Source: Aldehydirespirator sp965221605
GTDB taxonomy: Bacteria; Actinomycetota; Acidimicrobiia; Acidimicrobiales; Aldehydirespiratoraceae
Direction of reading: 5' to 3'
Length of the DNA stretch: 64,000 nucleotides
NCBI GenBank assembly: GCA_965221605.1
Contig: CBDCSK010000014.1
Coordinates: 124,001 to 188,000, forward strand
The stretch's first letter is position 1. Each line of letters opens with the position of its first letter. Below are positions 1-9,100 of this stretch, piece after piece. Under the pieces are notes generated by a model. It saw only the letters and a list, made by a program, of their open reading frames with translations, was not told the DNA's origin and searched no databases. Made by a program: the position numbers and the translations under genes.

Positions 1-1476
1 AGCCGGCTGCTCGCGCTGGGCGGGGGTGCCCTGCTCCAGGTGCTGGCCGCCTTGTCCTTCGCGGTGCATCTGGGGGAGTCGCTCCCCTACCCGGACGGCG
101 CGCCGGCGATCGTGAACGAGCACTTCCTGGGCGCGTTGGTGCTGGCCGTGGCCGGCCTGGTGTCGGGTTGGCTGCTCCGAGGCCGGGCGCAGGGCGACGA
201 GGCCGACCACCTCTGGGGTTGGCTGGCGCTCGGCTGGGGAAGCGTCTGGTGGCTCGCGGCCGGACTGATGGAGATCGTCCAGCAGCTGCCTGCCGGCGGC
301 GAACTGTCGACGTCGCTGGCCTTCGTGGTGGGCTCGTTCACCGCCGGGTCGCTGGCGGCTCGCCGGCTGCGCTGGCCCCAGCTCGAGGCCTGGGGGCTGC
401 TGGTCCTGCCGGCGCTGGCCGCGATGCTGGTGGGGTCGCTGCTGACCCAGTCCCATCCTCTCGACCGTTGGGGATGGGCCGTCTGGCCTCCAGCGTTGGC
501 GGCCCACTACCTGTTCCTGCGCAGGCGAGAGGATTCGTTCCGGTCCGCCGCGGCGCCGCTGCACACCGGCGGGTGCTGGATACTGGCCGTGCTCGTGGCT
601 GTGGAGGTGTACTGGCAGTTCGACGGGGTTGCTGACGGTGTATGGCCGTTCTTCGCGACGGCCGCCTCTGTGATCGTGCTGGCGGGCGCGGCGATGGCCG
701 GGCGCCGCTGGCTGCCGTGGCCCGTCGCGGCCCACTGGCGGGCTTACCTGCTGGCCTTCGCCGGTCCGCTGCTGATGGTGGCGGCAGTGGTGGTGCTCGG
801 TGCGGCTGTCTCCTACGAGGCCGACCCGCGGCCGCTGCTGTACCTGCCGGTGCTGAACCCGTTGACCGTGCTGGTCGGAGTTCAACTGGCGGCGCTGCTC
901 GCCTGGAGGAGGCTGGCCGAGGCGGAGTGGGACCACCCGTTCCAGAGCCTCGTCGATGCCCGCTGGGCGCCTCCGCTGGCCGGGCTGGCGGTGGTCCTGG
1001 CGACGACCGAGACGTCCCGTACCGTGAGCCACTGGCTGGACGTGCCATGGGATCTCGAGTCGCTGTGGGACTCCACCGAGTTGCAGGCGTCGCTGTCGAT
1101 CCTGTGGGCGGTGATCGCCCTGTCATCGATGGTGGCCGGCGTGCGCATGGTCCGGCGGTCGGTGTGGGTTGCCGGTGCGTCGTGGATGGCGGTGGTGGTG
1201 GCCAAGCTGTTCCTGGTCGATCTGAGCAGCCTCACCGCGCTCGGTCGGGTGGTCTCGTTCATCGTGGTGGGGGTTCTGTTGCTGATCGTCGGCTACCTTG
1301 CCCCGGTGCCTCCGGCTGCATCCGGCGAGACCAACGACGCCGACGGGCCGGGGACCGGCGAGACCGGGGAGTCCGGCGAGCCCACCGGGACCAACGAGCC
1401 TGCTGGCACCGGCGGCACCGGCGAGTCCGGCGGGACCAACGAGCCTGCTGGCACCGGCGGGGCGGGCGAGGGATAG
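1..1476 (+). CDS. DUF2339-like polytopic membrane protein, 5' partial
   Basis: The frame is open from base 1 and its start lies before the window; the first internal GTG is at 40. The visible 490 or so residues are almost entirely hydrophobic helices separated by short Arg/Asp/Trp loops, with more than ten likely membrane spans. Length, composition and the late WLDVP/LWDS segments resemble the C-terminal half of DUF2339 membrane proteins, whose function is unknown. The last 50 residues, after the final helix, are a low-complexity Gly/Thr/Glu/Asn/Pro tail. It contains a 29-bp direct repeat (1387-1415 and 1432-1460, a 15-residue period) and probably forms a flexible extension. The SDR gene follows after 6 bp on the same strand. 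Family assignment is moderately sure. Confidence 0.6.
   Translation, partial: SRLLALGGGALLQVLAALSFAVHLGESLPYPDGAPAIVNEHFLGALVLAVAGLVSGWLLRGRAQGDEADHLWGWLALGWGSVWWLAAGLMEIVQQLPAGGELSTSLAFVVGSFTAGSLAARRLRWPQLEAWGLLVLPALAAMLVGSLLTQSHPLDRWGWAVWPPALAAHYLFLRRREDSFRSAAAPLHTGGCWILAVLVAVEVYWQFDGVADGVWPFFATAASVIVLAGAAMAGRRWLPWPVAAHWRAYLLAFAGPLLMVAAVVVLGAAVSYEADPRPLLYLPVLNPLTVLVGVQLAALLAWRRLAEAEWDHPFQSLVDARWAPPLAGLAVVLATTETSRTVSHWLDVPWDLESLWDSTELQASLSILWAVIALSSMVAGVRMVRRSVWVAGASWMAVVVAKLFLVDLSSLTALGRVVSFIVVGVLLLIVGYLAPVPPAASGETNDADGPGTGETGESGEPTGTNEPAGTGGTGESGGTNEPAGTGGAGEG
1387..1460 (+). repeat. 45-bp-period direct repeat in the C-terminal tail
   Basis: Two identical 29-base copies (1387-1415, 1432-1460) encode the repeated G-T-N-E-P-A-G-T-G-G tail of the upstream membrane protein. 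The period is 45 bases, a multiple of three, so unit gain or loss keeps the frame. Confidence 0.8.
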
Positions 1477-1482
1477 GTACCG

Positions 1483-2269
1483 ATGGCCGAGCGCTTCGCG
1501 GGCAGGACCGCCATCGTCACCGGGGCCGGGATCGGCGGCTTGGGGGCGGCCTACGCCGAGGCGCTGGCGGCCGGTGGTGCCCGAGTGGTGGTGGCCGACA
1601 TTCGCAGGGCACAGGCCGAGGCGACGGCCAAGCGCATCGAAGCGGCAGGCGGTGAGGCGCTGCCCATCGAGGTGGACATTGCCGACGAGGTCGCGGTCGG
1701 GGCCATGGTGGACGCCGCGGTCGAGCGGTTCGGCCGGGTGGACATCCTGATCAACAACGCCGCGGTGATGTTCCGGTTCCTGGACGAGCCCCCGGACCCC
1801 GTTCTGGGAGGTGCCGGTGGAGGAGTTCGAGCTGGTGCAGCGGGTGAACGTGACGGGCTCGTGGCTGTGCGCCAAGGCGGTCTTTCCCCACATGAAGCGC
1901 CAGGGCGGCGGCAAGATCGTCAACATCTCCTCCAACATGGCGCTGGGAACCGATCTGGTGTGGCCGGCCCAGATGGCGGCCTACACCACCTCCAAGGCGG
2001 GCGTGATCGGCCTGACCCGGGCCCTCGCCGGCGAGGCAGGTCCCTACGGCGTCACCGTGAACGCGGTGGCGCCTGGGGTGACCAACACCGAGACTGTGGG
2101 CGAGCACATCGCACCGGACCGGATGGAGGCGGTGGCTCAGAGCCAGGCGCTGCGCCGCCAAGCCTGGCCTGAGGACATCGTGGGCACCGTGCTGTTCCTG
2201 TGCTCGTCCGACAGCGACTTCATGACCGGCCAGGTCCTCTGCGTCGACGGCGGCTTCGTCGCCCACTGA
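1483..2269 (+). pseudogene. SDR family oxidoreductase, frameshifted
   Basis: Two overlapping frames make one classical short-chain dehydrogenase. The first (from ATG 1483) carries the Rossmann motif TGAGIGGLG and the NNA motif. The second, readable from about 1800, carries VNVTG, the active-site Y-T-T-S-K, NAVAPG and the C-terminal DGGF, ending at TGA 2267-2269. Family alignment wants D-P-F-W-E-V where the DNA reads GACCCCGTTCTGGGAG at about 1795-1810, so one extra base in the C-rich run explains the shift. As written, the first frame continues as unrelated sequence to 2172. Joined, the product is about 262 aa, normal for an NAD(P)-dependent SDR. Substrate is unknown. It may be a genuine pseudogene or a sequencing error. 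Confidence 0.85.
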
Positions 2270-2316
2270 GCTCCGAGCCGCTATCCTTACTCTAGTAGCA
2301 ATGTAAGGAGAAGAGG

Positions 2317-2565
2317 GTGGACGTTGCGGCGCAGGTCACTTCGAAAGGCCAGGTGACGATTCCCAAGGCAGTGCGCGAGGCGCTGGCTCTGGAGACTGGG
2401 GACAAGGTGGTCTTCAGGGTGGAGCAGAACCGGGCGATCATGGCCCGGACTCCCGACCTTCTGGAGTTGGCCGGAACGGTGGAGGTGCCGGCGGCCAAGC
2501 GCGGAGCGGACTGGGACGAGGTGCGTTCGGCAGCGCGAGACCGGTGGGCGCAACGGGCTAGATGA
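2317..2565 (+). CDS. AbrB/SpoVT-type antitoxin (VapB-like)
   Basis: An 82-aa protein begins with the AbrB/MazE swapped-hairpin signature (QVTSKGQVTIPKAVRE), which binds DNA as a dimer. The C-terminal half (DWDEVRSAARDRWAQRAR) is the usual toxin-neutralising tail. The GTG start at 2317 is set by AAGGAG at 2305-2310. The last codons overlap the downstream PIN toxin (ATGA at 2562-2565), the usual translational coupling of such pairs. It should repress its own promoter and block the toxin; both roles are inferred from the family. Confidence 0.9.
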   Translation: MDVAAQVTSKGQVTIPKAVREALALETGDKVVFRVEQNRAIMARTPDLLELAGTVEVPAAKRGADWDEVRSAARDRWAQRAR

Positions 2566-2954
2566 CGGCCTTGCTGGATACCAATGTCCTGGTCCGTCAT
2601 CTGACGGGCGACCCGCCCGACCTTGCCGCTCGGGCCACTGCGTACCTCTCAACAGCCGAGGCACTGATCCTGCCGGACTTGATCCTGGCCGAGGTCGTCT
2701 ACGTGTTGGAGTCCGTCTATGAGGTTCCGAGGAGCCAGATCGCCGAGTCGGCTCGATCGATGATCACGTTCGGGAGCATCCAGACCGCGGATCGCGGGCT
2801 GCTCCTGAGAACCGTCGAGATCTACGAGATCCACCGGCTCGACTTCAGCGACGCCTATCTGGTCGCGCTCGCCGAGACCGCCGGTGTGGCCGAAATCGCC
2901 TCGTTCGACCGGACAATCGACCGGGTCCCCACGGTCACCCGAGTCGAGCCCTAG
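2562..2954 (+). CDS. PIN-domain ribonuclease toxin (VapC-like)
   Basis: A 130-aa single PIN domain. The acidic residues of the Mg-dependent ribonuclease site are visible: LLDTN near residue 6, LAEVVY near 42, FSDAYL near 95 and SFDR near 113. VapC toxins cleave tRNA or rRNA and are held inactive by their antitoxin. The start ATG 2562 lies inside the last codon of the AbrB-type antitoxin gene, so the two form an operon. The length is typical and nothing is missing from the active site. The RNA target cannot be read from sequence. Confidence 0.92.
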   Translation: MTALLDTNVLVRHLTGDPPDLAARATAYLSTAEALILPDLILAEVVYVLESVYEVPRSQIAESARSMITFGSIQTADRGLLLRTVEIYEIHRLDFSDAYLVALAETAGVAEIASFDRTIDRVPTVTRVEP

Positions 2955-2999
2955 CGCACCGCCTCACGGCGACCCCTCTACATCTTCCCAGGTCTGGGC

Positions 3000-3014
3000 A
3001 TCGAATGCCCCCAT
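3000..3014 (-). pseudogene. Remnant of protease start in cassette copy 1
   Basis: Downstream of the first coiled-coil gene, the intergenic leader and the start region of the retropepsin-like gene of copy 3 (14699-14726) are recognisable. The leader at 3015-3040 is nearly identical, followed by ATG (3014) and codons for M-G-A-F-D against M-G-T-F-E in the intact copies. Homology then stops and the frame ends within about 16 codons. Copy 1 has therefore lost its protease. Confidence 0.6.
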
Positions 3015-3040
3015 GACGGACGCCTCCCCCACAGTGTCGG

Positions 3041-3448
3041 CTAGCCCGCCGTTACGCTGGCGGTTACTGCGAACAGGGCTATCCAGATCGAGATGGTGGC
3101 CGCTGCGATAGTGGCCACGATGACGTAGAGCTGCCTGGCCTGGCTCTTGACGATTCCAGCCCGCTCCTTCGCCGCTTCAGCGAAGCCCGCATGCATGGCG
3201 ACCTTCAGGTCGGCCAGGCTCTCTACGAGCTTGGCGTGGCCCTCAGCCATCTTGACGTTGGTCTCGGCTATCGCTGCCGCGAAGGCCGCCAGCAAGCGCA
3301 ATTCGACTCCGGCGAGGTCGTCCTTGGTGGCCATCTGGTCCCAGTCACTGGGCGGGAGCTGGTCCATGAGGGTGTCTGCGGCTTCTTCGCCCATTGAGTC
3401 CACCAGGCTTGCGTACAGCGCAGCGCGCTGTGCTTGTGTCGCGGCCAT
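3041..3448 (-). CDS. Coiled-coil protein with C-terminal membrane anchor, copy 1
   Basis: 135 aa. The N-terminal 35 residues (MAATQAQRAALYASL..., containing LMDQLPP) are followed by MATKDDL and a long Ala/Glu-rich coiled coil. One membrane helix (about residues 108-130, rich in IVATIAAATISIWIALF) sits at the C-terminus. The plan resembles small DUF1640/CCDC90-like tail-anchored proteins, but I do not claim the family. Two close paralogues lie at 12539-13000 and 14726-15175, with the same 5' leader and promoter. This copy has the shortest heptad array. An SD-like GGAGG precedes ATG 3448. Its retropepsin-like partner has been deleted down to a few codons. Function is unknown. Confidence 0.8.
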   Translation of the reverse strand: MAATQAQRAALYASLVDSMGEEAADTLMDQLPPSDWDQMATKDDLAGVELRLLAAFAAAIAETNVKMAEGHAKLVESLADLKVAMHAGFAEAAKERAGIVKSQARQLYVIVATIAAATISIWIALFAVTASVTAG

Positions 3449-3838
3449 CCCGGCCCTCCGTCCGTTCGAGGTTGATCGGCTGGGGCGCCGCGAGGGCTGC
3501 TCCGAGGCCGTCGAGCCAGACCAAGCGATCCAACTCCACAGCGTCTAGGCACTGTACCGCATCACATCTGCTATTTCAACTCAATTCGATACAGGGAAGT
3601 CAAATCGAATGCGTACAGCACCTGACTCAAGCCATTCGGCTTCCCATGATTCAACGCCCCGTCAATCACGTAGACATGAGTGCGGGGCGAGTCAGGCTGT
3701 CGCTCCGCGCCTCGACTCGGACTCGGAGGTAGCGTTCGAGCAGGGATTCGGTCACCTGGCGCGGAGGGCCTATACGGTCCCGGAACGACCTGTGTGGCGC
3801 TTCGCTTGACGTCCGGCCAGGAGAACACCGGAGGACAT
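3449..3838. other. Intergenic region: cassette-1 leader and promoter, then unassigned DNA
   Basis: Bases 3449-3550 are the untranslated leader shared with the other coiled-coil cassettes. Its promoter is at 3551-3579 and reads to the left. Bases 3580-3838 separate it from the divergent cysteine desulfurase gene and must contain the promoter of the phosphorothioation operon. I see no convincing -35/-10 pair there and no open gene; the frame reaching back to 3680 is an upstream extension of sspA without homology. Confidence 0.5.
3551..3579 (-). promoter_or_regulatory. Sigma70-type promoter of cassette copy 1
   Basis: On the minus strand TTGAAA (3579-3574), a 17-base spacer and TACAGT (3556-3551). 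The same elements at the same place occur before copies 2 and 3, which makes chance unlikely. Confidence 0.65.
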
Positions 3839-4990
3839 GTGAGAGAGGCCTACCTCGACTACAACGCGTCGGCGCCGCTCGATCCCAGGGTGTTCGAGGC
3901 GATGGCGCCGGTGCTGTCGGACGATGTGGGCAACGCCTCGTCGGTACACCGGTTCGGGCGTCGTCAGGCTGCCGCAGTCGACGAGGCCCGTGAGCATGTG
4001 GCAGGACTGGTCGGCGGACGGCCTGGTGGTGTGGTGTTCACTGCGGGCGCGACGGAGGCCAACAACCTGGCCCTGCGAGGCGCGGCCGAGGCCGCCCCGG
4101 CAGGCCGCCCGCGGATGCTCGTGTCGGCGGTTGAGCATGCCTCGGTGGCCCGCACGGCCCGCTGGCTGTCCGACTCAGGCTTCGTGAAGCTCGATGTGAT
4201 CGGTGTGACCCCGGGCGGGTTCGTCGATCCCGGCGCTGTGGAGGAACTGCTCGGGCCAGACGTCCTGCTCGTGTCGGTGATGGCGGCCAACAGCGAGACC
4301 GGCGTGCTCAACCCGGTGGGCGAGATCGCCGAGCGGGCACGGGCCGCCGGTGCGATGTTCCACTGCGACGCCACGCAGATGGCTGGTCGCCTGCCGTTCG
4401 ACATGGAGGCGCTGGAGGCGGACCTGGTGTCGGTGAGCGGCCACAAGATCTGCGGTCCTGGTGGGGTCGGCGCGCTGGTCGGCACCCGTCATGCGCTGGC
4501 GCGCCTCTCGCCGCTGGTCCACGGCGGCGGCCACGAGCGGGGCCTGCGCTCAGGCTCACTGAATGTCGCCGGGATCGTCGGCCTGGGCGCCGCGGCCCGG
4601 ATCGCTACCGGCGAGCGAGAGTCGGAATCAGCCAGGGTCGGAGTCCTGCGCGACCGCTTGGTGGCCGAACTGGAGGCTCAGCTAGCAGGCGTGCATCAGA
4701 ACGGCGGCCCGTCGAGGCGGTTGCCCAACACGGCCAGTGTGCGCTTCAAGGACGCCGACGCCGAAGCGGTCATGAGCAACATGGACCCGGTGGCCGTGTC
4801 CACCGGCAGCGCCTGCAGCGCCGGGTCGATCGAGCCCTCGGAGGTGCTCGTGGCCATGGGCCTGTCGCACGAGGCCGCCTTCGAGTCGGTCCGCTTCAGC
4901 CTCGGTCGCTTCACGACGCATGCGGATGTCGACCTCGCCATCGAGAGCGCAATACCCGCCGTACAGCGTGTACGCGCCATGACGACCTGA
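3839..4990 (+). CDS. sspA: Cysteine desulfurase of a DNA phosphorothioation system (SspA/DndA-like)
   Basis: 383-aa class V aminotransferase of the NifS/IscS fold. It takes sulfur from L-cysteine as an enzyme persulfide, in this context for DNA backbone modification. Visible sites are H100 in VEHAS, which stacks on PLP, K203 in SGHKICGPGG, which forms the Schiff base, and C326 in STGSACSAGS on the mobile catalytic loop. GTG 3839 is chosen because GGAGG lies at 3830-3834 and the conserved YLDYNASAP begins five residues later; the frame is open upstream without homology. It stands first in a same-strand series with sspB, sspC and sspD, 104 bases before sspB. A housekeeping IscS-like role is possible in principle, but this neighbourhood makes SspA far more likely. 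Confidence 0.88.
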   Translation: MREAYLDYNASAPLDPRVFEAMAPVLSDDVGNASSVHRFGRRQAAAVDEAREHVAGLVGGRPGGVVFTAGATEANNLALRGAAEAAPAGRPRMLVSAVEHASVARTARWLSDSGFVKLDVIGVTPGGFVDPGAVEELLGPDVLLVSVMAANSETGVLNPVGEIAERARAAGAMFHCDATQMAGRLPFDMEALEADLVSVSGHKICGPGGVGALVGTRHALARLSPLVHGGGHERGLRSGSLNVAGIVGLGAAARIATGERESESARVGVLRDRLVAELEAQLAGVHQNGGPSRRLPNTASVRFKDADAEAVMSNMDPVAVSTGSACSAGSIEPSEVLVAMGLSHEAAFESVRFSLGRFTTHADVDLAIESAIPAVQRVRAMTT

Positions 4991-5016
4991 CAGGCCGCGA
5001 CCAACGCGTCGCTGAC

Positions 5017-5029
5017 TTGAAGCTTTCAA
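5017..5029 (+). promoter_or_regulatory. Short palindrome in the sspA-sspB gap
   Basis: TTGAA-GCT-TTCAA, five-base arms, lies in the 104-base gap before sspB, in an AT-richer patch. It could be part of an internal promoter or an operator for the DndB-like protein. There is no clear -10 element at the right distance. Confidence 0.25.
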
Positions 5030-5094
5030 ATAACAGACCCAGCCGCTGTCGTAGCAGCAAGCTATCTTCGTGCCGTGCACAAGGGAGCCGGCCG

Positions 5095-6150
5095 GTGAGA
5101 CTGGCAGAGGCAGCGGTGCGCTCGTTCGCCCGGCACGAGACGTTCCACCCGCGCTACGGATGGTTCCGCAAGGCCTATGCCGTCGCAGCCGCGGACCCCT
5201 ACGCCTTCGGCCGGGATGACGCCCCGGTGGTCATCGGAGTGGGCAAGAACATGGTGCGAGCCATCCGCTTCTGGGGCCTCGCCGCCAAGCTCATCACCGA
5301 AGACCCGCAATCCCCGAACCGGCGAGCACCGCAGTTCGTGCCCACCCGCCGGGGCCATGCCCTCTTCGGCCATCGGGGCTGGGATCCCTACATGGAGGAT
5401 CCGGGCACGCTATGGCTGTTGCATTGGCTGCTGCTGGCGCCACCCTCGCGACTTCCGGTCTGGTGGCTGACGTTCAATGAGTTCAACGCCGTCGAGTTCA
5501 GCGACGCCGACCTCGCAGAGGCGGTATCCACGCAACTGGAGGCTGTGGCCGATTGGACACCACCACACGAGTCGTCGGTCAGGAAGGACCTCAGCGCATT
5601 GCTGCGCACTTACGCACCTGTGGAGCGTTCCCGGCGGGGCAGCATCGACGACCTGCTCGACTGCCCGCTACGGGAGTTGAGTCTGCTCGGACGGTCGCCC
5701 GCAACCGGCCTGAACCGGTTCACGCTCGGTCCGAAGCCGACGCTGCCCCCGGCGATGGTCGCCTACGCGGTGCTCGACTACATCGACCGCACCGGCACCG
5801 GCGGCAGGACCGTCACGCTGGGTCGGCTGGCTCACGAGCCCGGAACCCCCGGCCGAGCCTTCAAGCTCAACGAGTCAGAGCTCTTGGCCGCGCTAAGGCC
5901 TGCCGTCGATCGAACCGACGGGCTGGGCCTCACCACTCCGGCTGGGGCGTGGCAACTCGCCTGCACGGGCGATCCTTCCGAGATCGCGACCGCAGTTCTC
6001 GACAACTACTACGGCGCGTCATCGTCGGGAGTCTGCGCCGGCTGCGAGGGCGACGCCGCAGTGGACGACAACCTGCTGGAGGACCTCGGAGCGGGCCGTA
6101 ACTCGCGGGACAGCCTGCGGAGTCTGAACGTCCTGACTGGAGTCGCCTGA
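5095..6150 (+). CDS. sspB: DUF4007 protein of the phosphorothioation system (SspB-like)
   Basis: 351 aa. The N-terminal third has the DUF4007 signature: HETFHPRYGWFRKAY near residue 14, AFGRDDAPVVIGVGKNMV near 37-54, then AIRFWGLAAKLI. In Ssp systems the DUF4007 protein SspB is reported as the DNA nickase that opens the strand for sulfur insertion. GTG 5095 is preferred because the motif lies close behind it and AAGGGA lies upstream. The last base of the stop is shared with the sspC start (6150). The C-terminal half contains helical segments typical of the family. The nicking role is transferred from the family and has not been shown here. Confidence 0.8.
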   Translation: MRLAEAAVRSFARHETFHPRYGWFRKAYAVAAADPYAFGRDDAPVVIGVGKNMVRAIRFWGLAAKLITEDPQSPNRRAPQFVPTRRGHALFGHRGWDPYMEDPGTLWLLHWLLLAPPSRLPVWWLTFNEFNAVEFSDADLAEAVSTQLEAVADWTPPHESSVRKDLSALLRTYAPVERSRRGSIDDLLDCPLRELSLLGRSPATGLNRFTLGPKPTLPPAMVAYAVLDYIDRTGTGGRTVTLGRLAHEPGTPGRAFKLNESELLAALRPAVDRTDGLGLTTPAGAWQLACTGDPSEIATAVLDNYYGASSSGVCAGCEGDAAVDDNLLEDLGAGRNSRDSLRSLNVLTGVA

Positions 6151-9100
6151 TGCCGACGCTGGCCGACAGCATCAAGGTCAGCGGCCGTTTCGCCCGCTCG
6201 GCGAACCTTGAGCGCGATCTCGCCCGGTCCGAGCCGCTCGAGGGATACGTCCTTACCGCCCGAGGCCTCGATGTCATCGAGCGCATCGCGACGGCCGCAG
6301 CGGCTGGCTCTGCTGGCGGCGCGTGGTCGCTGACCGGACCGTACGGATCGGGCAAATCGTCGCTGGCCCTGCTGCTCGATGCGGCCTTCGGCGGCCGCTC
6401 GCGACTTCAGCGCGCCGCACTGGGGCTTGTCGACGACGCGTCCGCAGAGACGGGTGACCTGATCCGGAAGGCCCACCGACGCCACAAGACCCTCGACCGC
6501 GGCTTCAGCCGCGGCCTGGTCACCGCGGCGCGCGAGCCGCTCGCCGCCACCGTGCTGCGTGCCTTGCAGTCCGCCGTGCGCCGCAATGGCCCTACCCCCC
6601 CCCCGGCGGATTGGTCTGTCGACGCTTCCAAGCTGATCGGCGCCCTGGAGGGCGGTCCCGCTGAGGACGATCGGCGCCACTCGGACCCGTCGCCGTCGAC
6701 TCTCGTAGACATAGCCCGCAGCCTCGCGCGGGACGCGCCGCTGCTTCTGATCATCGACGAGTTCGGCAAGAACCTTGAATCGATCCGCGACGGTGGCGAC
6801 GCGGATCCGTACTTGCTGCAGCAGCTCGCAGAAGCCGGTCAGGGATCGGGCCTGCCCATCTTCGTGGTCACGCTGCAGCATCTCTCGTTCGAGGACTGCC
6901 TCGCAGGCGCAGACAGCGTGCAGCGCCGCGAGTGGGCCAAGGTGCAGGGCCGTTTCGAGGACGTGTCGTTCGTGGAGTCTCCCGGACAGACCCGCTCCTT
7001 GATCGGCACCGTGTTCAGCGTCGGCGACGAGCGCCTGAAGGCTCGCATCGACCGCTGGGCACGGTCCCACTCCCAGAAGATGCGGACACTCGGCATCGCG
7101 GAACTCGCCGATCCGGCCGTCATCGCCTCCTGCTATCCGCTGCATCCGCTGGCGGCGCTGGTGCTGCCCGAGCTGTGCAGCCGCTACGGCCAGCACGAGC
7201 GCACGCTGTTCTCCTTCCTCGCGGGCCCGCACCCCGACGGCGTTCAGTCGTTCCTCCAGAAGACGAGCCTGCCGGCCAGAGGTCCGTTGCCGTCTCTGGG
7301 CCTCGACGCGGTGTACGACTACTTCGTTGCCAGCGGTGCGCTCAGCATCTCATCGGCCCGCCAGTCGAGCCGCTGGACCGAGATCGCCACCCGGCTGCGC
7401 GACTCCCATGGCCTCACGCCGCCGCAGGCACGGATGGCCAAGGCCGTCGCCCTGTTGAACCTGGTGTCCACCACGGGAACCGTTCGAGCGTCGCAGCAAC
7501 TGCTGACATTGTCCGGCCGGGGCGCCGGAGCCGCACTGGCCGACTTGGAGAGCGGGGGCATCGTCACCTACCGGGACTTCGCCGACGAGTACCGGATATG
7601 GCACGGCAGCGACGTCGACATTGGCTATCTCCTCGACGCCGCACGTCTGCGGACGCTGGAAGAGCCGCTGGCTGAGATCGTGGCGGGGATCGACCGGCCC
7701 GCGCCCGTCGTCGCTGCCCGTCACAGCGCGGAGCACGACGTGCTTCGGGTCTTCAGCAGGCGTTATGTCGGCGGGAGCGAGCAGGCGACCGCACCCGAGC
7801 CGTCCTCTCCCTATGACGGCGAGGTCCTGCTCGTCGTCAATCCCGCCGGCCGACCGCCGAGCCTGGACCGGTCAACACCCGGGACGAAGCCAGTGGTCGC
7901 AGCCATTCCGCCGGACGTCTCGGCTGTCGATTCTGCCGCCCGGGAGGTCGCGGCGGTGGCTTCGGTGCTCGACGATCCCGCCGTGGCCGGCGATCGCGTG
8001 GCGCGTCGAGAGCTGGGCGAGCGTCTGGCGCAGACCCGGGTCGTCTTGGATCACGCCCTAGCCGACGCCTTCGGCTCCGAGGCGTGCCGCTGGGTCCTGC
8101 TCCAGGGCGAAGACGACGGGGACGGCCTGACCGAGCTTCGTGCCGGACGGGGCAGCGCCGCTCTGTCGGCGGCCGCCGACATCGCCTATCCGGGCACGCC
8201 GACGATCGGCAACGAGATGCTCAACCGCAGCGAGCTGACCTCGCAGGGGGCAAAGTCACGGCGGCTGCTGCTGGAAGCCATGATCGAACGCGGCGATACG
8301 GACATCGCCGATCTGGGGTTCGAGGGCTACGGACCCGAGACGGCCATGTACCGCTCATTCCTCCTGCGTTCTGGACTGCATTCCGCCGATCGGCGCGGTC
8401 CGGCCATGTCCTTCGGGCCGCCGACCGACGAGACGCTGAAACCCGCGTGGGAGGTCCTGGTGGGCGAGTTCAGACGCTCCAGGGACCGGCGCATCAGCCT
8501 GAGCGACATCCACGCCGCGCTGATGTCGCCTCCGATCGGCATGAAGGCCGCCGTTGTGCCCGTCCTCGTCACCGCGGGGCTGCTGGCGTTCCGGGACGAG
8601 GTCGCCATCTACGAGCACGGCACGTTCAAGCCGCTGCTATCGCCCGAACTCTCCGAGCGAATGGTGCGCAACCCGGTCCACTTCGACATCAAGCACTTCG
8701 CCAACACCAGCGGCGGGCGTCTCATGGTGGTCGAGGCACTGGCCGACCACCTCGGGCTCACCGCCCGCGGGGCCAGGAGCCGGCAACAGCGGGTGGCCAA
8801 CGTTCTCTCGGTGGTCAGCCGCCTGGTGTCGCGGATCAGCCGTCTGGACAACTACTCCCTCCGCACCCGAAACATGGGAGCTGAGGCACTGGCGGTGCGC
8901 GGCGCCTTGACGGTGGCGGTCGAGCCCGACGAGTTGCTGTTCGCTGCGCTGCCGGAGGCCCTCGGGTTCGACCCGGTCCCCGCCGACGCAGAGGACTACG
9001 ACCAGGCGGGCGACCTGTCGCGTGCAGTGGCCGCGGCCCTGGACGAACTGGAGTCGTGCCTGGACCGGCTGCTGGCCGAGTTGTCGGAGTTGCTGCTCGA

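Noticed and set aside
3839..4990. Housekeeping IscS for Fe-S cluster assembly
   Set aside because: No iscU, suf or tRNA-thiolation genes nearby; the following DUF4007, ATPase and PP-loop genes fit phosphorothioation.
6009..7232. Minus-strand 407-codon frame
   Set aside because: Antisense to sspB/sspC; no recognisable motifs, and the composition is that of a complement frame.
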